DNA of 64,000 nt from Tichowtungia aerotolerans (lineage in GTDB: Bacteria > Verrucomicrobiota > Kiritimatiellia > Kiritimatiellales > Tichowtungiaceae). The stretch is taken from contig NZ_CP047593.1 in assembly GCF_009905215.1 (NCBI RefSeq), forward strand, positions 1,554,900 to 1,618,899. Direction: 5' to 3'. The position numbers were made by a program, and so were the translations under genes. Positions 1 through 7,019 of the stretch are shown one piece after another (within the stretch, counting starts at the first letter, position 1; each line of letters begins with the position of its first letter). The notes beneath the pieces were generated by a model. It was not told the origin of the DNA. It worked only from the letters and a program-made list of their open reading frames with translations, and searched no databases.

Positions 1-8
1 TTGAACGG

Positions 9-1187
9 ATGATTAAACGGATGCTCTGGGCCGTCGGAGGCAACCGGATTCTGTTCGACGGGCCGGATGAAATTTTCCAAAGGCTGGAACACCATTACGC
101 GGAATCTTCTGTCGGTCGGTTCGATTCTGAAATAATCGGCGAAAAGATTTACGGTCATGCTTTGCGGATTGAAAAAGCGACGGCCGAACAGATTCCGGAG
201 CCGCAGACGGAAGGTGCCGCACTGGGTCGTCATCTCGACGGATGCCGGATTGGCTTTGATCTCGGCGGTTCCGACCGCAAGTGCGCGGCTGTGATCGACG
301 GAGAGGTTGTTTTCTCGGAAGAGATCAAATGGGATCCCTATTTTGAAAAAGATCCGCAGTATCACTTTGATGGAACAATGGATTCTCTCAAACGCGCCGC
401 GGAACATCTGCCGCGTGTGGATGCCATCGGCGGGAGCGCTGCCGGCGTTTATGTAGATAATGAGGTACGCATTGCATCGCTTTTCCGAGGCGTTCCGGAA
501 GAACAGTTTAATGAAAAAGTCCGGCCGATTTTCAAGCAGATTCAGAAGGCGTGGGGCGGAATTCCGGTTGATGTGGTCAATGACGGTGAGGTGACGGCAC
601 TGGCCGGGTCGATGTCGCTTGATGACAATGCCGTCCTCGGAATTTCCATGGGCACCAGTCTGGCCGCCGGCTATGTAACCCCGGAGGGAAACATCACTTC
701 GCAGCTCAACGAGCTGGCATTTGTTCCGGTTGATTACCGCAAAGACGGCCCTGTCGACGAGTGGTCGGGCGATGCGGGCTGCGGCGTTCAGTATTTCTCC
801 CAGCAGGGCGTGGCAAGGCTGGCGACACTGGCCGGGATTGAATTTCCGACCGATACCCCGTTTGCAGAACAGCTCATTGAGGTACAGCGTCTGATGGCCG
901 AGGGAGATGATCGGGCCCGAAAGATTTATGAAACCATCGGGGTCTGTTTCGGTTATGCCATCGCTCATTATTCTGACTTCTATGACTTCCGCAACCTGCT
1001 GATTCTCGGCCGTGTAACCAGCGGCGAGGGCGGACAGGTGATTATTGAAAAAGCCGAAGAAGTGCTTCGTGCAGAATTTCCGGAGTTGGCTGAAAAAGTA
1101 ACAATTACCACTCCCGACGAACAAATGAAGCGGCATGGACAGGCGGTTGCCGCCGCCAGCCTTCCAATGATTGGAGAAAAACAATGA
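9..1187 (+). CDS. ROK-family sugar kinase (possibly 5' partial)
   Basis: Probable cytoplasmic sugar kinase of the ASKHA/ROK group. The phosphate-binding motif DLGGSD is near residues 84-89, the NDGEV segment near 190 and a second glycine-rich phosphate loop (GISMGTS) near 211-217. The frame is open to the left window edge and the first 80 residues precede the kinase fold, so the true start may lie upstream of position 9. Its stop overlaps the next start (ATGA), so it is translationally coupled to a PIG-L deacetylase and nagB. That context suggests GlcNAc or another amino sugar as substrate, with 6-phosphorylation; this is inference. Residues FQRLE (24-28) come from a copy of the dispersed palindrome. 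Confidence 0.82.
   Translation: MIKRMLWAVGGNRILFDGPDEIFQRLEHHYAESSVGRFDSEIIGEKIYGHALRIEKATAEQIPEPQTEGAALGRHLDGCRIGFDLGGSDRKCAAVIDGEVVFSEEIKWDPYFEKDPQYHFDGTMDSLKRAAEHLPRVDAIGGSAAGVYVDNEVRIASLFRGVPEEQFNEKVRPIFKQIQKAWGGIPVDVVNDGEVTALAGSMSLDDNAVLGISMGTSLAAGYVTPEGNITSQLNELAFVPVDYRKDGPVDEWSGDAGCGVQYFSQQGVARLATLAGIEFPTDTPFAEQLIEVQRLMAEGDDRARKIYETIGVCFGYAIAHYSDFYDFRNLLILGRVTSGEGGQVIIEKAEEVLRAEFPELAEKVTITTPDEQMKRHGQAVAAASLPMIGEKQ
74..90. repeat. 17-bp dispersed palindrome (TTTCCA-N5-TGGAAC)
   Basis: In the ROK kinase gene; read as FQRLE. Confidence 0.75.
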
Positions 1188-1975
1188 ACCCGTATCTGAA
1201 ATTTATTGAAGACATTCAGGCCGGTGTGGAGTCGGCCAAAGGAATCACCGTTTCCGGAGAAACCGCGCCGGTGGAATCCGATCGGAAGGTGCTGCTGTTT
1301 TCGCCGCATCCGGATGATGAGTGTATCACCGGGCTGCTTCCGCTGCGCCTGATGCGCGAGGCGGGCATGCAGATTATCAATGTGCCGGTCACCTTCGGCA
1401 GCAACGTCGAACGTCAGCCCGGCCGCGCCAAAGAGCTGGCCGACGCCTGCGCTTATCTCGGATGGCATATCCGGGAACGCAGCGGGTTTCAGAATCTGGG
1501 AAAGGACGATATTGTCGCGATTCTGAAAGCCGAGCAGCCGGAAATCATTTTTGTGCCGCACGAGCGGGACTGGAATTCGCGCCATATCGCCACGCATTTT
1601 CTGGTGATGGATGCGCTGTCAGAAATGCCGAACGATTTTTCCTGCACGGTTGTCGAAACCGAGTTCTGGGGCGCGATGGATGATCCCAACCTGATGGTTG
1701 AAGGCGATGCGCAACTGGTGGCGGACCTGATTGCGGCGATCTCGCTGCATGTCGAAGAGGTCGCCCGCAATCCCTACCATCTCTCTCTCCCGGCCTGGAT
1801 GCAGGACAACGTGCGTCGCGGCGGCGAGATTGTCGGCGGGCAGGGAGGCGCAGTGCCGGACTTTACATTTGCAACGCTTTACCGCTTGAGACAGTGGGAG
1901 AACGGGCAGTTCTGCCAGATTTTGGAGAGCGGAAAAATGATTTCAATGAGTGATAAACTGAAGGAGATATTTTAA
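1184..1975 (+). CDS. PIG-L family deacetylase
   Basis: Zinc-dependent N-deacetylase of the PIG-L/LmbE family, 263 aa. The signature PHPDDE is at residues 41-46, supplying the His/Asp zinc ligands and catalytic Asp, and a later HERDWNSRH segment carries further His residues. No signal peptide, so cytoplasmic. It overlaps the ROK kinase by 4 nt and shares TAATG with nagB, so the three are coupled. Between a sugar kinase and GlcN-6-P deaminase, the obvious role is removing acetyl from GlcNAc-6-P in place of NagA, for which I see no gene here. That role is inferred from order; other PIG-L members act on different GlcNAc conjugates. Confidence 0.85.
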   Translation: MNPYLKFIEDIQAGVESAKGITVSGETAPVESDRKVLLFSPHPDDECITGLLPLRLMREAGMQIINVPVTFGSNVERQPGRAKELADACAYLGWHIRERSGFQNLGKDDIVAILKAEQPEIIFVPHERDWNSRHIATHFLVMDALSEMPNDFSCTVVETEFWGAMDDPNLMVEGDAQLVADLIAAISLHVEEVARNPYHLSLPAWMQDNVRRGGEIVGGQGGAVPDFTFATLYRLRQWENGQFCQILESGKMISMSDKLKEIF

Positions 1976-2763
1976 TGGAACTTATTATCAAGGACAACGG
2001 ACAGGTCGCCAGCGAGGCGGCTGCACGGGTGGTGGCGCGGTTGGTGCACGAAAAGCCAAACGCAGTGATTGGTCTGGCGACCGGCAGTACGCCGCTGATG
2101 CTCTACAGAGAGCTGATCCGTCTTCACAAAGAAGAAGGGCTCGATTTTTCGCAGGTTACTACCTTCAATCTCGATGAATACATCGGGCTGCTGCCGGAAC
2201 ACGAGCAGTCCTACCGCCGGTTCATGAACGAAAACCTTTTTGAACACATCAACATCAAAATGGAAAATACGCATGTTCCTGACGGAATGGCCGAGGATGT
2301 GCCCGCCTCCTGCGCGGCGTACGAGCAGGCTATTGTCGATGCCGGCGGCATCGACCTGCAAGTGCTCGGGATCGGCTCCGACGGACACGTTGGGTTCAAC
2401 GAGCCGACCTCGTCGTTCGCCTCGCGCACCCGCATCAAAACGCTGACGCGCCAGACGGTGGCCGACAACGCCCGCTTTTTTGAAAACGACGAATCCCGGG
2501 TGCCGCACCACTGCATTACGATGGGGATCGGCACCATTATGGATGCGCGCATGAACATCATGCTGGCTTTCGGCGAAAACAAAGCCGAAGCCGTTGCTGC
2601 CACAGTGGAAGGGCCGGTGGCCTCCATCATGCCGGCGTCAATTCTGCAGCATCATGCGAATGCCAAGGTCTTTATCGATGAAGCAGCTGCTTCGCAACTC
2701 AAGCTGGCCGACTATTACCGCTGGGTCTACGATAACAAGCCGGATTGGCAGAAGGACGCTTAA
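1975..2763 (+). CDS. nagB: Glucosamine-6-phosphate deaminase
   Basis: Converts GlcN-6-P to fructose-6-P plus ammonia. 262 aa, close to the 266 aa of E. coli NagB. Family motifs are intact: ATGSTP (35-40) for phosphate binding, NLDEY (65-69) with the catalytic Asp, and GIGSDGHVGFNEP (132-144) with the catalytic His. The start codon overlaps the PIG-L stop, indicating coupling. It is the link between amino-sugar salvage and glycolysis in this operon. Confidence 0.95.
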   Translation: MELIIKDNGQVASEAAARVVARLVHEKPNAVIGLATGSTPLMLYRELIRLHKEEGLDFSQVTTFNLDEYIGLLPEHEQSYRRFMNENLFEHINIKMENTHVPDGMAEDVPASCAAYEQAIVDAGGIDLQVLGIGSDGHVGFNEPTSSFASRTRIKTLTRQTVADNARFFENDESRVPHHCITMGIGTIMDARMNIMLAFGENKAEAVAATVEGPVASIMPASILQHHANAKVFIDEAAASQLKLADYYRWVYDNKPDWQKDA

Positions 2764-2778
2764 TTTCGGGAGGGAAGT

Positions 2779-3873
2779 ATGGATCAGTTTAAAGATGTCG
2801 CTGCGGCGTTTCAGTGCCCCGGGAGCTATCTTGGCGAGGAGCCTTACGGGAGCGGGCATATTAATGATACCTACAAGGTCTTCTACGATGTGGATGGCCG
2901 CGAGGTGCATTACATCCATCAGCGCGTTAATAAAAACATCTTCAAGGATGTTCCGGGGCTGATGGAAAACATCGGCCGCGTGACGCGTCATCAGCGCAAA
3001 AAGTTTGAAGAGGCGGGTGCGGACGATTTGGACCGCCGTGTGCTGACGCTGATTCCGACCGTGGACGGAACGGATTACTACGTGGATGCCAACGGCGATT
3101 TCTGGCGCTGCTATGTGTTCATTGAGGATGCCGTTGGTATTGACGTGATTGAAAACACGGACCAGGCCTATGAATCGGCCAGAGCTTTTGGTGAATTCCA
3201 GTGTCAGCTGGCCGATCTTCCGGGGCGCTTGGTTGAAACCATTCCGAATTTTCATCATACCCGCTCGCGGTTCGATACGCTGAAAGAGGCCATTGAGGCA
3301 GATATTCACGGTCGCGCCGACGATGTGAAAGACGAGATCGAATTTGCCATGGCCCGCGAGGAGATGGTTGATGTGGTCATTGATCTGATGGCCTCCGGAG
3401 AAATTCCGGAGCGCGTAACACACAACGACACCAAGCTCAATAATGTGCTGATCGACAACGCCTCCGGCAAAGGACAGTGCGTGATCGACCTCGACACCGT
3501 TATGCCCGGGTCGGTGCTCTACGACTTTGGAGACATGATCCGCACGACCACAAACCAGGCGGCCGAGGATGAGTGCGATCTCTCCAAGGTGAAAATGAAC
3601 ATTGATTACTTTGAGGCGCTGGTGAAGGGATACCTCGAAACAGCTTCCGGGTTCCTCGTCCCGAAGGAGCGCGAGCTGCTGGCGTTTTCGGGAAAGCTGA
3701 TTACTTTTGAGATCGGATTGCGTTTCCTAACCGACTATCTTCAGGGCGATGTTTACTTCAAGACGCACCGCGAGGGGCAGAACATCGACCGCTGCCGCAA
3801 ACAGTTCAAGATGGTGCAGTCGATGGAAGAGCAGATGGATGCGATGCAGAAGATTGTGGAGGACTGTACATGA
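2779..3873 (+). CDS. NahK-like N-acetylhexosamine kinase (APH fold)
   Basis: Phosphotransferase with the aminoglycoside-phosphotransferase fold, most like the N-acetylhexosamine 1-kinase (NahK / mucin-desulfatase-associated) group. The N-terminal nucleotide loop GSGHINDTY is at 24-32, the catalytic loop HNDTKLNN at 215-222 and the metal-binding DLDT at 237-240; 364 aa. A good Shine-Dalgarno (GGGAGG) lies before the ATG and the stop overlaps the epimerase start. In bifidobacteria the analogous kinase makes GalNAc-1-P or GlcNAc-1-P, which a nucleotidyltransferase and an epimerase then process. The same partners are present here. Exact substrate is inferred. Confidence 0.82.
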   Translation: MDQFKDVAAAFQCPGSYLGEEPYGSGHINDTYKVFYDVDGREVHYIHQRVNKNIFKDVPGLMENIGRVTRHQRKKFEEAGADDLDRRVLTLIPTVDGTDYYVDANGDFWRCYVFIEDAVGIDVIENTDQAYESARAFGEFQCQLADLPGRLVETIPNFHHTRSRFDTLKEAIEADIHGRADDVKDEIEFAMAREEMVDVVIDLMASGEIPERVTHNDTKLNNVLIDNASGKGQCVIDLDTVMPGSVLYDFGDMIRTTTNQAAEDECDLSKVKMNIDYFEALVKGYLETASGFLVPKERELLAFSGKLITFEIGLRFLTDYLQGDVYFKTHREGQNIDRCRKQFKMVQSMEEQMDAMQKIVEDCT

Positions 3874-4781
3874 GAGTTTTAGTCACCGGCGGCGCTGGAT
3901 TTATTGGAAGCCATGTTGTTGAGCACTTTCAGGGCAAGGCAGATGTGCGGGTGCTGGACAACCTGCGTTCCGGCTATCTGAAAAACCTCGAAGGCCTTGA
4001 GCATGAATTTATCGAAGGTTCAATTACGGATCGGGAGATCGTAAAAAAAGCAGTCGAAGGCGTGGATTACATCTTTCATATGGCGGCCATGATCAGCGTG
4101 CCGGAATCGATGGAAAAGCCGATTGAATGTGTTAATATCAACACCACAGGGACTCTGGTGGTGCTCGAAGAGGCGGCGAAAGCCGGCGTGAAAAAACTCT
4201 GCTTTTCCAGCTCGGCCGCCAACTATGGGGACAACCCGGTTGTTCCGAAGGTCGAGACGATGCTGCCCGAGCCGAAAAGTCCGTATGCGATCACCAAGCT
4301 CGACGGCGAATACTACTGCGACATGTTCAGCCGCGAAGGCAAGCTCGATACCGGCGTCATGCGCTACTTCAACGTCTTCGGCCCGCGTCAGGACCCCGGC
4401 AGCGCCTACGCCGCCGCCGTACCGATCTTCATCGACAAGGCGGTCAAAAATGAAACCATTACAATCTTTGGTGACGGCGAGCAGACGCGCGACTTCATCT
4501 ATGTGAAAGACATCGTTGCCGCCAACGTGTTTCTGGCGATGAACGACACCGAGCCGGGCTTTTACAACGTGGCTTACGGTGGGCGCCTGACGATCAACGA
4601 CCTTGCCCGCAAAATTATCGAGCTGACCGGCTCTTCTTCAAAAATTGAGTATGCGCCCGAGCGCGCCGGCGATGTGAAGCATTCGATGGCTTCGGTCGAT
4701 AAAATCAAAGCCGCCGGGTTTGAGCCGACGTCCAGTTTTGACGAAGGTTTGGCCGCTACCATCCGTTATTTTACTCGTTAA
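3870..4781 (+). CDS. NAD-dependent NDP-sugar 4-epimerase (extended SDR)
   Basis: Extended short-chain dehydrogenase, 303 aa. The NAD-binding GGAGFIG is at 7-13, the catalytic Ser cluster at 113-115 and YxxxK at 139-143. GalE/WbpP-like sugar-nucleotide epimerase is the most likely class. It overlaps the upstream kinase by 4 nt and is followed after 18 nt by a second kinase. With a kinase and a nucleotidyltransferase in the same operon, UDP-GalNAc/UDP-GlcNAc (or UDP-Gal/UDP-Glc) interconversion is the likely job. Sequence alone does not settle which hexose is used. Confidence 0.88.
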   Translation: MRVLVTGGAGFIGSHVVEHFQGKADVRVLDNLRSGYLKNLEGLEHEFIEGSITDREIVKKAVEGVDYIFHMAAMISVPESMEKPIECVNINTTGTLVVLEEAAKAGVKKLCFSSSAANYGDNPVVPKVETMLPEPKSPYAITKLDGEYYCDMFSREGKLDTGVMRYFNVFGPRQDPGSAYAAAVPIFIDKAVKNETITIFGDGEQTRDFIYVKDIVAANVFLAMNDTEPGFYNVAYGGRLTINDLARKIIELTGSSSKIEYAPERAGDVKHSMASVDKIKAAGFEPTSSFDEGLAATIRYFTR

Positions 4782-4799
4782 TCGCATCCGGGAGGAATA

Positions 4800-5915
4800 A
4801 TGAAACCGGCACAGATCGCGGAACAGTTTAATGTGGCCGGCCGGCTGGCAAGTATCCGGCCGACCGGCAGCGGAAACGTAAACGACACCTATCTCGCGGT
4901 CTTTCGCACGCACTTTTCAGAAGAGCGCATCATTATCCAGCGCGTAAACGGCCATGTGTTTGCGCATCCCGAGTGGATTATGGAGAACATGAGCATTCTG
5001 ACGAATCATTGTCACAAGCAGCTGAAGGCCGAAAGCGAAACCGCTGACCGCATCTGGCAGCTCCCGCGCATTGTTCCCTGCCGCAGCGGGCAGGATTATT
5101 TTCGGGATGAAAACGGAGAATGTTGGCGGGCGCTTACCTTGATTGCCTCCGCGACCTCCTTTGATGTCGCTCAGAGCGCGGAGCATGCCCAGGAGGTCGG
5201 AACGGTTCTTGGACAATTCCATCGCCTGCTTTCCACGATGAATCCCTTGAGTCTGCGCGATACGCTGCCGGGGTTTCATGAGACACCGAAATACCTGGAG
5301 AAATATGACGCCGTACTGGAAACGGAATCCGCACGTGAGCTGAGTGAAAGCTCGATGGAGGTGCGAAACCTGATTCGGTTTGTCGAGGATCGTCGGGAGT
5401 TTGCCTATGTGCTTCAGAACGCGCAGGATGCCGGCGAGCTGCACATCCGCCTGATTCACGGCGATCCCAAAGTCAGCAACATTATGATTGATGATGACAC
5501 CTTCAAAGGAACCTCCATCATCGATCTTGATACGGCAAAGCCCGGCCTGATCCACTACGACTTCGGCGATGCATTGCGCTCTCTCTGCAACCGGCAGGGG
5601 GAGGAGACCAAAGATGTAGGCAAGGTATCGTTCGACCTGATCCTGTGCGAAGCCTTTGTGCGCGGCTATATGGTGCATGCCGGAAGTTTTCTCACCGACA
5701 ACGACAAAAAATACCTCTACGACTCAATCCGCCTCATCACCTTTGAGCTGGGCCTGCGCTTTTTCCAGGACTATCTGGCCGGGAATGTATACTTCAAAGT
5801 CAAATCCCCCGAGCAGAACCTTCACCGTGCAAAGATCCAGTTCAAGCTGTGCGAAAGCATCGAAACGCGCAAACGGCAGATCAACGAACTGCTCGAACAG
5901 GTTTTTACTTCATAA
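4800..5915 (+). CDS. Second NahK-like kinase, paralogue of the 2779 gene
   Basis: APH-fold phosphotransferase paralogous to the gene two positions upstream: nucleotide loop GSGNVNDTY (23-31), catalytic HGDPKVSN (220-227), metal-binding DLDT (242-245), and the matching C-terminal layout (LITFELGLRF then an aromatic-rich tail). 371 aa, strong Shine-Dalgarno GGGAGGAATA. Two diverged kinases in one operon suggest two hexosamines or anomers, for example GalNAc and GlcNAc, or one kinase for a neutral hexose. This is inference. Confidence 0.8.
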   Translation: MKPAQIAEQFNVAGRLASIRPTGSGNVNDTYLAVFRTHFSEERIIIQRVNGHVFAHPEWIMENMSILTNHCHKQLKAESETADRIWQLPRIVPCRSGQDYFRDENGECWRALTLIASATSFDVAQSAEHAQEVGTVLGQFHRLLSTMNPLSLRDTLPGFHETPKYLEKYDAVLETESARELSESSMEVRNLIRFVEDRREFAYVLQNAQDAGELHIRLIHGDPKVSNIMIDDDTFKGTSIIDLDTAKPGLIHYDFGDALRSLCNRQGEETKDVGKVSFDLILCEAFVRGYMVHAGSFLTDNDKKYLYDSIRLITFELGLRFFQDYLAGNVYFKVKSPEQNLHRAKIQFKLCESIETRKRQINELLEQVFTS

Positions 5916-5936
5916 CTGAATCAACAGGAGAATTCC

Positions 5937-6827
5937 ATGAAACCGACTCTCGTAATTATGGCCGCAGGCATCGGAAGCCGCTACGGAGGACTCAAGCAGA
6001 TCGATCCCGTCGGACCGTCCGGTGAAATCGTACTCGACTACTCTGTCTATGACGCCATCCGCGCCGGATTTGGAAAAGTTGTTTTTATCATTCGCCCGGA
6101 TATTGAAACGGATTTCAAAGAAGCGATCGGCAACAAGTTCGAAGGAAAAATTGCGGTCGAATATGTTTTCCAAACCTTGGAACAAATTCCGGAGGGTTTT
6201 CCCGTCCCTGGAAGCCGCACCAAGCCGTGGGGAACCGGACAGGCGGTGCTGATGGCGAAAGAGGTCGTGAACGAGCCGTTTGCGGTCATTAATGCCGATG
6301 ATTTTTATGGTCGCGAATCATTTGACGTGATCGGAGAAAAACTGAAGAACACTGCTGCAGGCAGCACCGATTTTTCCATGGTTGGATTTTATATCAAAAA
6401 CACACTGTCACCGTTCGGTGGTGTCGCCCGCGGCTACTGCGATGTGCAGGACGGAAAACTTTCCACGGTCACAGAGCGGTTCGATATCGAGCGCAAAGAA
6501 GATGGCGTGATCCGTTATGATGGCGGCGAAATGGCAGATGATGACATGGTTTCGATGAACACCTGGGGTTTCACGCCGAAGCTGTTCGAATTCCTCGAAC
6601 GCGGGGTCGTACAGTTTCTCGAGCGCGCCGGCGGCGAGCTGAAAAGCGAATATCTTCTTCCGGAAGTGATTGATGCCATGATCAAGAACGGTGATGCCAC
6701 TGTGGAAGTGCTGCCGTCCAATGAAAAATGGATGGGCGTCACTTACTCGGAAGACAAACCGCAGGTTCAGGCCGGAATACGCGCCTTGGTTGATGCCGGC
6801 GTTTATCCGGAAAATCTCTGGGCTTAG
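5937..6827 (+). CDS. Sugar-phosphate nucleotidyltransferase
   Basis: Nucleotidyltransferase of the NTP_transferase group, 296 aa. The signature AAGIGSRYGGLKQ is at 9-21 and an INADDFYG metal-binding segment near 118-125. It probably makes UDP-GlcNAc/GalNAc (or UDP-hexose) from the 1-phosphate supplied by the upstream kinases, completing a kinase-transferase-epimerase route. Shine-Dalgarno AGGAGA precedes the ATG. FQTLE near residue 80 is encoded by a dispersed palindrome. It is the last gene of the salvage operon: 3 nt after the stop begins an operator for the following gene. Confidence 0.85.
   Translation: MKPTLVIMAAGIGSRYGGLKQIDPVGPSGEIVLDYSVYDAIRAGFGKVVFIIRPDIETDFKEAIGNKFEGKIAVEYVFQTLEQIPEGFPVPGSRTKPWGTGQAVLMAKEVVNEPFAVINADDFYGRESFDVIGEKLKNTAAGSTDFSMVGFYIKNTLSPFGGVARGYCDVQDGKLSTVTERFDIERKEDGVIRYDGGEMADDDMVSMNTWGFTPKLFEFLERGVVQFLERAGGELKSEYLLPEVIDAMIKNGDATVEVLPSNEKWMGVTYSEDKPQVQAGIRALVDAGVYPENLWA
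6167..6183. repeat. 17-bp dispersed palindrome (TTTCCA-N5-TGGAAC)
   Basis: In the nucleotidyltransferase gene; read as FQTLE. Confidence 0.8.
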
Positions 6828-6915
6828 ATGTCGTAAATACTGGTGCAGTATTGCGCAGAATGCCGCTTCCTTTAATCCGGCAGGGCCTACTAGGATACTC
6901 TCGGAACAGATCGAA
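6827..6915 (+). repeat. Promoter-region duplicate, copy 1
   Basis: About 88 bp containing operator O1 are closely similar to 13562-13650 in front of the DUF2264 gene. Shared segments include ATGTCGTAAATA, GGTGCAGTATTGCGCAGAAT and the TAGGATA -10-like box. The whole regulatory region was copied, not only the operator. Confidence 0.75.
6829..6859 (+). promoter_or_regulatory. XylR-type operator O1
   Basis: TGTCGTAAAT followed 22 bp later (half-site to half-site) by TTGCGCAG, reading toward the GH2 gene at 7020. A -10-like TAGGATAC lies at 6891-6898, about 32 nt beyond the proximal half-site. Confidence 0.75.
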
Positions 6916-7019
6916 AAGCCGCATGGCCGTTTTCGCAGGCTCTTCGGAACGCCGATGAAGCCTGTGGGGGGGTGACCGTGCCCGCTGCGGTCTGTTTAGA
7001 AGGAAAGGTTGGACGGCTT

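Noticed and set aside
1486-1502. TTTCAGAATCTGGGAAA in the PIG-L gene as a palindrome copy
   Set aside because: Arms differ at several positions without compensating changes; probably chance.
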